A stretch of 24,759 nucleotides of DNA from Sphaerochaetaceae bacterium. GTDB taxonomy: Bacteria > Spirochaetota > Spirochaetia > Sphaerochaetales > Sphaerochaetaceae. The stretch's first letter is position 1, and every line of letters begins with the position of its first letter. Under the pieces are notes generated by a model, which had not been told where the DNA came from, did no database searches, and saw nothing but the letters and a program-made list of their open reading frames with translations. The stretch lies in NCBI GenBank assembly GCA_023231265.1, contig JALNVT010000010.1, positions 1 to 24,759 on the forward strand, read 5' to 3'. Shown here piece by piece: positions 7,622 through 14,772 of the stretch. A program made the translations under genes and the position numbers.

Positions 7622-8802
7622 TATTTTGCCTCCAAAGCTTTTAAACCTGGTAAAGTCTTACCTTCTAGGAATTCTAGAGAAGCACCACCACCAGTTGAAA
7701 CGTGACTTACTTTATCTGCTAGGTCAAATTTGTTAATAGCAGCAACACTGTCACCACCACCTACAACTGTAATACCTTTGCAGTCTGCTAATGCCAATGC
7801 TACTTTCTTAGTACCTTCAGCAAATGCATCAAATTCAAATACACCCATTGGACCATTCCATACAACACTCTTAGCATCTTTTAATTCTGCTGAAATTGCT
7901 GCAATAGTTTTAGGACCGATATCCATACCAATTAAATCACCTTCAATAGATGCGCCATCTACTGAAACTGGAGTTGCATCTTCTGCAAATGTAGCTGCAC
8001 AAACATGATCTAAAGGTAGAATTACCTTAACACCTCTTTCTTCTGCTTTAGCTAAGAAAGATTTTGCTGTTTCAAGATAATCTTCTTCTAATAAAGATTT
8101 ACCAATGCTATAACCTTGAACTTTCAAGAATGTATAAGCCATACCACCACCGATTACGATTGTGTTACAAGTTTTTGATAGACTTTCTAGAACTGTAATT
8201 TTTGATGATACTTTTGAGCCACCAATGATAGCTACAAATGGTTTTTCTGGATTAGATAGTAGTGGATCCATGAATTTTACTTCTTTTTCAATTAAGAAAC
8301 CTGCATAAGAAGGTAAGAAGTGAGAAACACCTTCTGTTGAAGCATGAGCTCTGTGAGCTGTGCCGAATGCATCGTTTACATAAACATCGCCGTAAGAAGC
8401 TAATGTCTTTGCGTAATTTTCATCATTATCTGTTTCTTCATTGTAGAAACGTAGGTTTTCTAATAATAAAACTTCACCTTTTTTGAGGTCTTTAGCCATT
8501 TTAGCTACTTCGTCACCGATAACATCTGGAGCTAATTTAACTTCTCTACCTAATAGAGCACTGAATTCTGTAGCAATTGGTGCCATACTGAATTCTTCAG
8601 ATTTCTTACCTTTTGGGCGACCTCTGTGACTCATTACTACAAGAGATGCACCATTATCAAGTAAATATTTGATTGTTGGAAGTGCAGCTTTGATTCTAGT
8701 TGGATCAGTTACTTTACCATCTTTGATAGGTACATTGAAATCTACACGGATTACAACTTTTTTGTTGTCAAAATTTGTGTCACGAATTGTGTTTAAAACC
8801 AT
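7621..8802 (-). CDS. pgk: Phosphoglycerate kinase
   Basis: Catalyses the ATP-forming step from 1,3-bisphosphoglycerate. At 393 residues it has the standard bacterial length and shows RVDFNVP and HRGRPKG (N-terminal substrate domain), NDAFGTAHRAHAS, GGSKVSSKI, NGPMGVFEF, and the nucleotide-binding GGGDSVAA and STGGGASLEFLEGK. The ATG at 8802 has AAGGAG upstream (ATAAGGAGTTTGTAATG). It is the second gene of the gap-pgk-tpiA-secG group, separated from gap by a hairpin and coupled to tpiA by overlap. Confidence 0.97.
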   Translation of the reverse strand: MVLNTIRDTNFDNKKVVIRVDFNVPIKDGKVTDPTRIKAALPTIKYLLDNGASLVVMSHRGRPKGKKSEEFSMAPIATEFSALLGREVKLAPDVIGDEVAKMAKDLKKGEVLLLENLRFYNEETDNDENYAKTLASYGDVYVNDAFGTAHRAHASTEGVSHFLPSYAGFLIEKEVKFMDPLLSNPEKPFVAIIGGSKVSSKITVLESLSKTCNTIVIGGGMAYTFLKVQGYSIGKSLLEEDYLETAKSFLAKAEERGVKVILPLDHVCAATFAEDATPVSVDGASIEGDLIGMDIGPKTIAAISAELKDAKSVVWNGPMGVFEFDAFAEGTKKVALALADCKGITVVGGGDSVAAINKFDLADKVSHVSTGGGASLEFLEGKTLPGLKALEAK

Positions 8803-8824
8803 TACAAACTCCTTATTATAAATA

Positions 8825-8857
8825 AAGCCTGCCCCATCATAAGAAGTGAGCAGGCTT
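8825..8857 (-). terminator. Hairpin between gap and pgk (weak terminator or processing element)
   Basis: On the minus strand 8857-8848 pairs with 8834-8825 (AAGCCTGC/GCAGGCTT plus two more pairs, one G-U) with a 13-base loop, followed by TATTTATAATAAGG. Without a continuous T-run it is more likely an attenuator or 3'-end stabiliser than a full stop, since no separate pgk promoter is visible between it and the pgk start. Confidence 0.55.
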
Positions 8858-8878
8858 GTTCCTTATTAGGGAAATAAA

Positions 8879-9886
8879 TTATTTAGCGATCTTTTTAGCT
8901 AGATCAACAACACGAGTTGAGTAACCCATTTCGTTATCATACCAGCTCAATACCTTAAAGAATTTAGGACCCATTTTCATTGTTGAAAGTCCATCAACAA
9001 TAGAAGAGTGGTTGTTACCAACGATATCGTGAGATACGATTGGATCTTCAGTGTATTCTAGAATTCCTACCATTGGGCCTTCTTCAGTTGCTTTCTTGAA
9101 TGCAGCATTCATTTCTTCAACAGTACAATCTTTTGTTGTTTCGAAAGTTAAATCAACAATTGAACCTGTAGGAGTAGGAACACGCATTGCTAAACCATTC
9201 ATTTTTCCTTCTAATTCAGGAATAACTAGAGATACAGCTTTTGCAGCACCAGTAGTTGTAGGAATGATTGAAACAGCACCAGAACGAGCTCTTCTTAAAT
9301 CAGCTTTTGGCTGGTCAAGCATAACTTGGTCATTTGTGTATGAGTGTACAGTTGTCATTAAACCTTTTTCAATACCGAAGTTGTCAACAATAACTTTAGC
9401 AATTGGAGCTAAACAGTTAGTTGTACAAGATGCGTTTGAGAAAGCTTCTTTTGATAGATCAATAGTATCATCGTTAACACCACAAACAATAGTTTGGTCG
9501 ATAGTGTCTTTTGCAGGTACAGTTAAGATAACTTTCTTTGCACCAGCTTTGATGTGATCTTTGTAACCACCTCTAGGACCATCAGCTGTTCTGAAAACAC
9601 CTGTTGATTCAACAACTACATCTACATTTAAAGCGCCCCAAGGAAGGTTCTTTGGATCTCTTTCACTGTAAATTTTAATAGCTTTACCATCAACTGAGAT
9701 AGCGCCGTCTAAAGCTTTTACTTCGTGTGGGTATACACCGTAAGTTGAATCGTACTTTAGTAAGTGTGCTAAAGTCTTTGGGTCTGTTAAGTCGTTAATT
9801 CCGACAATTTCAATGCTTGGGTCTTTGGAAGCGATTTTAAATACATTACGTCCAATTCTGCCGAAACCGTTAATTGCAATCTTCAT
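8879..9886 (-). CDS. gap: Glyceraldehyde-3-phosphate dehydrogenase, type I
   Basis: Oxidises glyceraldehyde-3-phosphate with NAD and phosphate. The 335-residue enzyme has the Rossmann start INGFGRIGRN, INDLTDPKTLAHLLKYDSTYG, the active-site SNASCTTNCLAP with Cys154, HSYTNDQ with the catalytic His, and the C-terminal WYDNEMGYSTRVVDL. The NDL after the second strand is the usual pattern of NAD-dependent glycolytic forms. The ATG at 9886 has GGAGG (9900-9896 region) upstream, located in the loop of a small inverted repeat. It is the first gene of the glycolytic group and has the clearest promoter of the block. Confidence 0.97.
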   Translation of the reverse strand: MKIAINGFGRIGRNVFKIASKDPSIEIVGINDLTDPKTLAHLLKYDSTYGVYPHEVKALDGAISVDGKAIKIYSERDPKNLPWGALNVDVVVESTGVFRTADGPRGGYKDHIKAGAKKVILTVPAKDTIDQTIVCGVNDDTIDLSKEAFSNASCTTNCLAPIAKVIVDNFGIEKGLMTTVHSYTNDQVMLDQPKADLRRARSGAVSIIPTTTGAAKAVSLVIPELEGKMNGLAMRVPTPTGSIVDLTFETTKDCTVEEMNAAFKKATEEGPMVGILEYTEDPIVSHDIVGNNHSSIVDGLSTMKMGPKFFKVLSWYDNEMGYSTRVVDLAKKIAK

Positions 9887-9888
9887 GG

Positions 9889-9907
9889 ATAAATCCTCCA
9901 GATTTAT
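9889..9907 (-). promoter_or_regulatory. Leader hairpin presenting the gap ribosome binding site in its loop
   Basis: A perfect 7-bp inverted repeat (ATAAATC 9889-9895, GATTTAT 9901-9907) surrounds the five bases that, on the minus strand, read TGGAG; the Shine-Dalgarno GGAGG spans loop and first stem base. The stem is nearly all A-T, so it is weak. Sequence pattern observed; any regulatory role is inferred. Confidence 0.4.
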
Positions 9908-9926
9908 GGTTATTTTTTATGATTAA

Positions 9927-9955
9927 ATAATACTAATTACTTTCAATATGGTCAA
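9927..9955 (-). promoter_or_regulatory. Predicted sigma-70-type promoter of the gap-pgk-tpiA-secG group
   Basis: On the minus strand -35 TTGACC (9955-9950) and -10 TATTAT (9932-9927) are exactly 17 bases apart. Transcription should begin near 9920, giving a leader of about 34 bases. Upstream lie an AT hairpin (CGATA-T6-TATCG, 9975-9990) and two direct copies of TTTGTTGC 10 bp apart. Confidence 0.7.
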
Positions 9956-9989
9956 CGATATACAGGGTAAAAATCGATATTTTTTTATC

Positions 9990-10007
9990 GCAACAAACTG
10001 CAACAAA
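9990..10007 (-). repeat. Tandem 8-bp direct repeat upstream of the gap promoter
   Basis: On the plus strand GCAACAAA occurs at 9990-9997 and again at 10000-10007, so on the minus strand TTTGTTGC is repeated with a 10-bp period, about one helical turn, 35 bp upstream of the -35 box. It could be an activator site; no regulator is known. Confidence 0.35.
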
Positions 10008-10112
10008 AACATCATCTCTCTATTCTATATAAAATTATCTATATTTAACTAATTAAATCATTTAAATATTTTTACTAGTTATTTTGTAAAAATTATTACA
10101 ATGATGAATATA

Positions 10113-10889
10113 CTACATTTTTTTAGTAATTTCTATAGTATTGATTTTATGTCCTTCAATATTTTCAACTTTAAATTTTAAGTCCTCATATTCGACTTCT
10201 TCGCCGTTTAAAGGGATCCTTCCAAAGAGCTCAAATACAAAACCACCTAGGGTCTCAAAGTCCTCTTCATTAAGTCTCAAATCAAGCTCTTCATTCAGGT
10301 CTTCAATACTGCAGCGAGCTTCAACTAGATATGTGTGCTCACCTATTTTTCTGATTTCCTCTTCTTCATCCTCGTCAAACTCATCCTGAATTTCACCGAC
10401 GATTACCTCAAGAATATCTTCAAGACATACAATACCTGCAACGCCACCGTATTCATCAACAGCAATTGCAATGTGAACCTTTCTTTTCTTGAAATCACGA
10501 AGAAGGTCATCAAGGTGTTTGCTCTCTGGAACGAAATAAGCTTTTCTCATCAATGTCTTCACATCGAAGCTATCTCTTATTCCCTTTCTAAGCAAATCTT
10601 TTGCATAGAGAACACCAATTACATTGTCATAATTATCTTCATATACAGGATAACGAGAGTATCCATTGGTTTTTATGATGCTGTAGAACTCATCAAGAGT
10701 CACATCACAGTTCAAGAAATCAACATCAATACGAGGAATCATTACCTCACGAACAGTCAAATCATCAAGTTCAGAAATACCCTTGATCATTGTCTGACGC
10801 TCAGCTATCTCCTTCTTTTCAAGCTCTTCATCCTGCTCTGTTCTAACTTTATTTGGTTGATTCTTAAAAAACGAGTCAAAGATACCCAC
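10113..10889 (-). CDS. CBS-domain protein of the CorC/TlyC (HlyC) type
   Basis: The 258-residue soluble protein has a lead-in LTVREVMIPRIDVDFL, two CBS domains (about 45-105, ending NVIGVLYAKDLL, and about 110-165, with HIAIAVDEYGGVAGIVCLEDILEVIVGEIQ region), and a CorC_HlyC transporter-associated domain at about 180-256 (DLNEELDLRLNEEDFETLGGFV). It lacks the membrane DUF21 part of larger relatives. CorC is linked to Mg/Co efflux, while TlyC was named as a haemolysin in spirochaetes; the real function is unsettled. The start is GTG at 10889, overlapping the ybeY stop by one base, with GGGAG upstream. YbeY-CorC adjacency is widespread. Confidence 0.88.
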   Translation of the reverse strand: MGIFDSFFKNQPNKVRTEQDEELEKKEIAERQTMIKGISELDDLTVREVMIPRIDVDFLNCDVTLDEFYSIIKTNGYSRYPVYEDNYDNVIGVLYAKDLLRKGIRDSFDVKTLMRKAYFVPESKHLDDLLRDFKKRKVHIAIAVDEYGGVAGIVCLEDILEVIVGEIQDEFDEDEEEEIRKIGEHTYLVEARCSIEDLNEELDLRLNEEDFETLGGFVFELFGRIPLNGEEVEYEDLKFKVENIEGHKINTIEITKKM

Positions 10890-11368
10890 TATTCCATCTC
10901 CCTTAAATCATTAAGGATTTGTTCCTGAAGAATGAGCATCGGCTCAGTTTTGAATTCGTTGGTCTTGTGGTCCATACCAATTAAATGGAGAACACCATGT
11001 ACAAGAAGACGTTTTAACTCATTTTCTAGAGTTTCATTGAAATTTTCACAGTTGCGTTTTATTGCATCAGGAGATATAACCATATCACCTAGGACCTGAG
11101 CTTCTTCTTCCTCACTTTCACAAGGCCAGAAGTCATCATCATCCTTGCTGTCCCCTTGGACAAAAGAAAGAATGTCTGTTGGCATATCAAGATTTCTGTA
11201 CTGTTTGTTCAAATCTTTAATTTCTTCATCACTCACAAAAGATATAGAGAGCTCAACATTGTCTCTCTCAACCTTCTCCAATACGCGATTCACCCAACTG
11301 ATCACAAACTCTTCATCTGCAATGTCTCTGTAGGATGCCGCATCATATTCAACATCAATAGTATTCAT
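10889..11368 (-). CDS. ybeY: Endoribonuclease/rRNA maturation factor YbeY
   Basis: The 159-residue metalloprotein carries the family zinc motif H-x3-H-x5-H as HGVLHLIGMDH with His124, His128 and His134, preceded by the conserved NKQYRNLDMPTDILSF and GDMVISPD. YbeY acts in 16S rRNA 3'-end maturation and ribosome quality control. It contains an unusually acidic insertion, QGDSKDDDDFWPCESEEEEA (about 71-90), before GDMVIS. The ATG at 11368 has GAGAG upstream. It is transcribed from its own promoter at 11479-11507 and is translationally coupled to the CBS-domain gene. Confidence 0.93.
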   Translation of the reverse strand: MNTIDVEYDAASYRDIADEEFVISWVNRVLEKVERDNVELSISFVSDEEIKDLNKQYRNLDMPTDILSFVQGDSKDDDDFWPCESEEEEAQVLGDMVISPDAIKRNCENFNETLENELKRLLVHGVLHLIGMDHKTNEFKTEPMLILQEQILNDLREME

Positions 11369-11478
11369 TTATCTCTCATTAATATATTATTAAATTCTTT
11401 ATGAAATTTAATTAAATGTAATCATAACTTATTTTCATTCAAAGAACTACGGTAAGCCAAAATTTTATAGTTTTCTAA

Positions 11479-11507
11479 AATATAGCATAAAATTAATTAA
11501 ATGTTAA
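11479..11507 (-). promoter_or_regulatory. Predicted promoter of ybeY and the CBS-domain gene (extended -10)
   Basis: On the minus strand -35 TTAACA (11507-11502), a 17-base spacer ending in TGC, and -10 TATATT (11484-11479) form a good sigma-70 promoter with an extended -10. The predicted leader is about 104 bases, and the promoter lies just beyond the stop of the 7TM-HD gene. Confidence 0.65.
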
Positions 11508-11524
11508 ATTAATCCTACAAATTC

Positions 11525-13792
11525 CTAATTTTTTGTAGTATTTAACATCTTTGCTTTCTTTTCCTCTTCAGGATATGCAATTCTAGTGTGGTATTTTCCC
11601 ATCAAAGATTTCTCTAAAGCTGTTTGAATCATCTTAAGCTCAGTCAAATCGAGACGACTGTCATTGAGCTGGTTGTTCTCAAACTTAGTTTTTATTATGT
11701 TTCCAACCATTCTGCTGATCTTCTGAGGTGTTATATCCTTGATTGAGTGAGATGCTGCTTCAACACAATCACTCAACATCACAATTGCACTCTCTTTAGA
11801 AGATGGTGGATTTCCTGTATAAGAGAAGTCTGCTATTGATACATTCGTATTCTCACCAGCTTTCTCTCTTGCTTCATTGTAGAAGAAGGATATCACATCA
11901 TTACCATGGTGCTCACTGATTATAGTGATTACCTCAAAAGGGAGTCCTTCCTCACGACATTTTTCAACGCTCAATCTTACGTGAGAGCGAATCATGGCAG
12001 CACTTATTGTTGGAGATAACTCATCATGTTTTGAAGTGTCCCCTTCTATCTGATTTTCAGTGAAGTACTCAGGATGCTCCATCTTACCAACATCATGATA
12101 AAGAGCTGCAATCTTGCACAGATTCTCATCTGCACCAACTTCCTTAGCAGCAGCTACAGCCAAATCAGATACACCAATTGAATGGTTGAATGTACCGTTT
12201 GCCTGAATCTTCAACTTCTTAAGAAGTGGAGCATCTAACTTTTCAAGCTCTCTCAATCTAAATATTGTTGGAATGTTTAAATAGCTATCTACATAAGGCA
12301 GTGCAAATTTTTCAACACCAAGACACAGAACACAGTTCAACGATACATTCAAAATACTGTAGGCAATATCATTGAAAGGGAACCCCTGTATCGCATACAG
12401 AAGCACTGTCATCAAAATTGCAACAACCATTGCTTTCAACACCGATATATTGTTTATAAGTCTATCCTGTTGATAGTTGATCAAGAAGATGAATGATATA
12501 CCTATGGTTGCGATGTAGAAAAATGTGAACCAGGTTGTTCCTGGAAACAGTGCTGCATAAAAAGCATACTGAAGAGTGAATACAAAACCAAATTTCTTGC
12601 TTCCTGTAAGATTGTTCAAGAACAGAGCCCCAAACACCACAGGTAGAAGTGGTCCAAGTACAGTTGCATGGAAGAAATCACTGAATGATATAAGAACTGT
12701 GGTCAAAAGCAGTGTTGCAAGCATTATGATCAAATACACGAGAGTGAAGCTCATTCTTCTTGACGAGCCTTTGTTGGATGTAAAGAAGAAGTAGTAACAT
12801 ATGAGAGTCACAAGGACAATCAAAATCTCACGGGATATGATCTGCGCTGTTGAATAAAGTGACTTATTGATCTCAACCTGCTTGAGCAGGTCTAAATCAG
12901 CCTGTGTTATTATTGAATCTTTAACAAGGACCTTCTGTCCTGCCGCAATATATACATTTTGAGGAGGCACACTCTCATAGGCCTCATTTCTTTCTAATGA
13001 AGTCACAACACTGTCGTAAACAAGATTTGTGCTGAGTACTCCCTTCAAAAGAACGGTGAACAACTCATGATCATAACCTGTGCTTGTTATTCTGTAATCA
13101 TTGATCTTGTCCTCCACAAAGGACTGCATGTTATCTGCTGTTAAAATTTCATCAATTGAAACATCTCTTTTCAAATCTTTGTTGCTTTTATCAAAGAGAT
13201 TGTCAACAGTGCCCTCAATCTTTATAGAGGAATAACCATCCTCCTCCACACCAATTATTTGAGAGGAATTGGCAAAGCCAGCATCAATTGCCATCTTGCC
13301 TATCTGATCCAACCACTGAGATATCTCTTCTTTTTGGTCTGCTGTAAGTATGTTGAATTGGCTTTTTACAAAAAGAAGCTCATCATCATTGAGGTCTGAG
13401 AGGTACGATACCATTTCAGAGCTTGTCATTGATGCAAAGTTCTTAACAAAATTATTTAGATTGCTGAAGCTATCATAGGTTGCCTTCTTATCAAACTCAA
13501 AAGAAGGACTCACCTCTTTGATGGCCTCATCTCTTAGAGCATTGGTCTTGTTGACATCTTCATATTCAAAGGCTCTTTTGACATACAGATCCTCTGGAGC
13601 CAGCTGTCTGACTTTAAGTTGATTTGATACAGTACTTGAGCCCATTAAGTTGCCCTCAATGAACCAGGGCATTACAAGCATTATCAGAAGTATTGACAGT
13701 ATGACAACTACAATTGCTACCTTCTGATTCTTTGTTGCTTCATCTTTTTCTGGAAATATTTGAGCAAATGGATGATAATCCTTACCTTTCAA
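11525..13792 (-). CDS. 7TM receptor with HD phosphohydrolase domain (PgpH-like, probable c-di-AMP phosphodiesterase)
   Basis: With the start chosen here the protein has 755 residues: a first membrane helix at about 24-42, an extracytoplasmic 7TMR-HDED-type region up to about 300, a bundle of hydrophobic helices at about 305-480, and a cytoplasmic HD domain at about 525-700. His of FNHSIGVSDLA lies near 535 and the HD pair of AALYHDVGKMEHPEYF near 564. Listeria PgpH of this architecture hydrolyses c-di-AMP; the same activity is inferred here. The start is placed at TTG 13792 because AAGGAG (13805-13800) is seven bases upstream; ATG 13798 is too close to that site and ATG 13813 has only GAGG at short spacing. 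It overlaps the end of phoH by 11 bases. Confidence 0.88.
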   Translation of the reverse strand: MKGKDYHPFAQIFPEKDEATKNQKVAIVVVILSILLIMLVMPWFIEGNLMGSSTVSNQLKVRQLAPEDLYVKRAFEYEDVNKTNALRDEAIKEVSPSFEFDKKATYDSFSNLNNFVKNFASMTSSEMVSYLSDLNDDELLFVKSQFNILTADQKEEISQWLDQIGKMAIDAGFANSSQIIGVEEDGYSSIKIEGTVDNLFDKSNKDLKRDVSIDEILTADNMQSFVEDKINDYRITSTGYDHELFTVLLKGVLSTNLVYDSVVTSLERNEAYESVPPQNVYIAAGQKVLVKDSIITQADLDLLKQVEINKSLYSTAQIISREILIVLVTLICYYFFFTSNKGSSRRMSFTLVYLIIMLATLLLTTVLISFSDFFHATVLGPLLPVVFGALFLNNLTGSKKFGFVFTLQYAFYAALFPGTTWFTFFYIATIGISFIFLINYQQDRLINNISVLKAMVVAILMTVLLYAIQGFPFNDIAYSILNVSLNCVLCLGVEKFALPYVDSYLNIPTIFRLRELEKLDAPLLKKLKIQANGTFNHSIGVSDLAVAAAKEVGADENLCKIAALYHDVGKMEHPEYFTENQIEGDTSKHDELSPTISAAMIRSHVRLSVEKCREEGLPFEVITIISEHHGNDVISFFYNEAREKAGENTNVSIADFSYTGNPPSSKESAIVMLSDCVEAASHSIKDITPQKISRMVGNIIKTKFENNQLNDSRLDLTELKMIQTALEKSLMGKYHTRIAYPEEEKKAKMLNTTKN

Positions 13793-14759
13793 ATTCATTC
13801 TCCTTAACTTCATATGCCTCAATTATCTTCTGGATAATCTTGGCCCTCACAACATCTTTTGAATCAAAATCGACAAATTCAATTCCATGAATTGATCGAA
13901 GAATTCTAGATGCGTGTATAAGTCCGGATCTTTTTCCGCGAGGAAGATCCACCTGGGAGATATCTCCTGTGACTATAATTTTGGAGTTCTCTCCAACTCT
14001 TGTTAGAAACATCTTCATCTGTTCAACAGAGGTGTTCTGTGCTTCATCAAGTATTATTATAGCATTATGAAGGCTTCTACCTCTCATGTATGCAAGAGGT
14101 GCAATTTCAATTGCGCCCGATGATTCAAGTCTTGTGATGGAACCTGGTGGAAGCATCCACTCCATTGCATCAAACAGAGGTCTGACGTATGGATTGATCT
14201 TCTCATTGAGCGTACCTGGAAGATATCCAAGACTCTCACCTGCTTCCACAACAGGTCTTGTCAGCACAATCTTCTGCTTCTTTCCTTCGTTTATTTGGGA
14301 CAGAGCATAGGCTATTGCCAAAAAGGTCTTTCCTGTTCCAGCAGGTCCTATTGCAAATGTTATCTGAGCTGTATCCATTGCACGAATCAGAAGTCTTTGA
14401 TTGTTTGTCTTCGCAAAAATTGTCTTGTTGTTCACACTGATTGTTTGATAGTCATCAAGCTCTGGTTTGTTCTCAAGTAAAGATGAGACGCTTGGACCAT
14501 TGACGACATTCTGATATTCCATGAATATCTCACTCTCACCAATGCTCTCTGTTGTATCACCAATTATCTTCTTCAAAGAATCAAATAAATCAGAGGCAAG
14601 ATTCAACCTGTCCTCACCATCACAGCTGACAATCAAAGTGTTGCCTTTCATTATTATCTCACAATCAAGCAAGATCTCCATGTATGATATGTTGCTATCA
14701 TTTGGACCACAAATGATTCTCATCTTATCCAAATCATCAAACTTTATATTTCTTATCAT
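13782..14759 (-). CDS. phoH: PhoH-family ATPase
   Basis: The 325-residue protein has an N-terminal RNA-binding-like region (about 1-110) and a P-loop domain with Walker A AIGPAGTGKTFLA (about 136-148), LTRPVVEAGESLGYLPG, Walker B IIILDEAQN and VTGDISQVDLPRG, all diagnostic of PhoH. PhoH-like proteins are NTPases, thought to act on RNA, and are commonly linked to ybeY as here, although a promoter and the 7TM-HD gene lie between. The ATG at 14759 has only a weak GGA upstream. It starts 13 bases after the lptD-like stop, so it is probably translated from the long transcript. Confidence 0.94.
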   Translation of the reverse strand: MIRNIKFDDLDKMRIICGPNDSNISYMEILLDCEIIMKGNTLIVSCDGEDRLNLASDLFDSLKKIIGDTTESIGESEIFMEYQNVVNGPSVSSLLENKPELDDYQTISVNNKTIFAKTNNQRLLIRAMDTAQITFAIGPAGTGKTFLAIAYALSQINEGKKQKIVLTRPVVEAGESLGYLPGTLNEKINPYVRPLFDAMEWMLPPGSITRLESSGAIEIAPLAYMRGRSLHNAIIILDEAQNTSVEQMKMFLTRVGENSKIIVTGDISQVDLPRGKRSGLIHASRILRSIHGIEFVDFDSKDVVRAKIIQKIIEAYEVKENEFER

Positions 14760-14772
14760 TAATTATCCATTT

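Noticed and set aside
9051..9557. 168-codon open frame on the plus strand
   Set aside because: Fully antisense to gap, a certain gene; shadow of its codon usage.
10068..10093. 8-bp inverted repeat (ATTTTTAC / GTAAAAAT) after the CBS-domain gene as a terminator
   Set aside because: Only one G-C pair, no clean T-run and an alternative overlapping hairpin; not strong enough to list.
10335..10928. 197-codon open frame on the plus strand
   Set aside because: It lies antisense to the CBS-domain gene and the end of ybeY, which both have clear family motifs; its protein has no recognisable domain.
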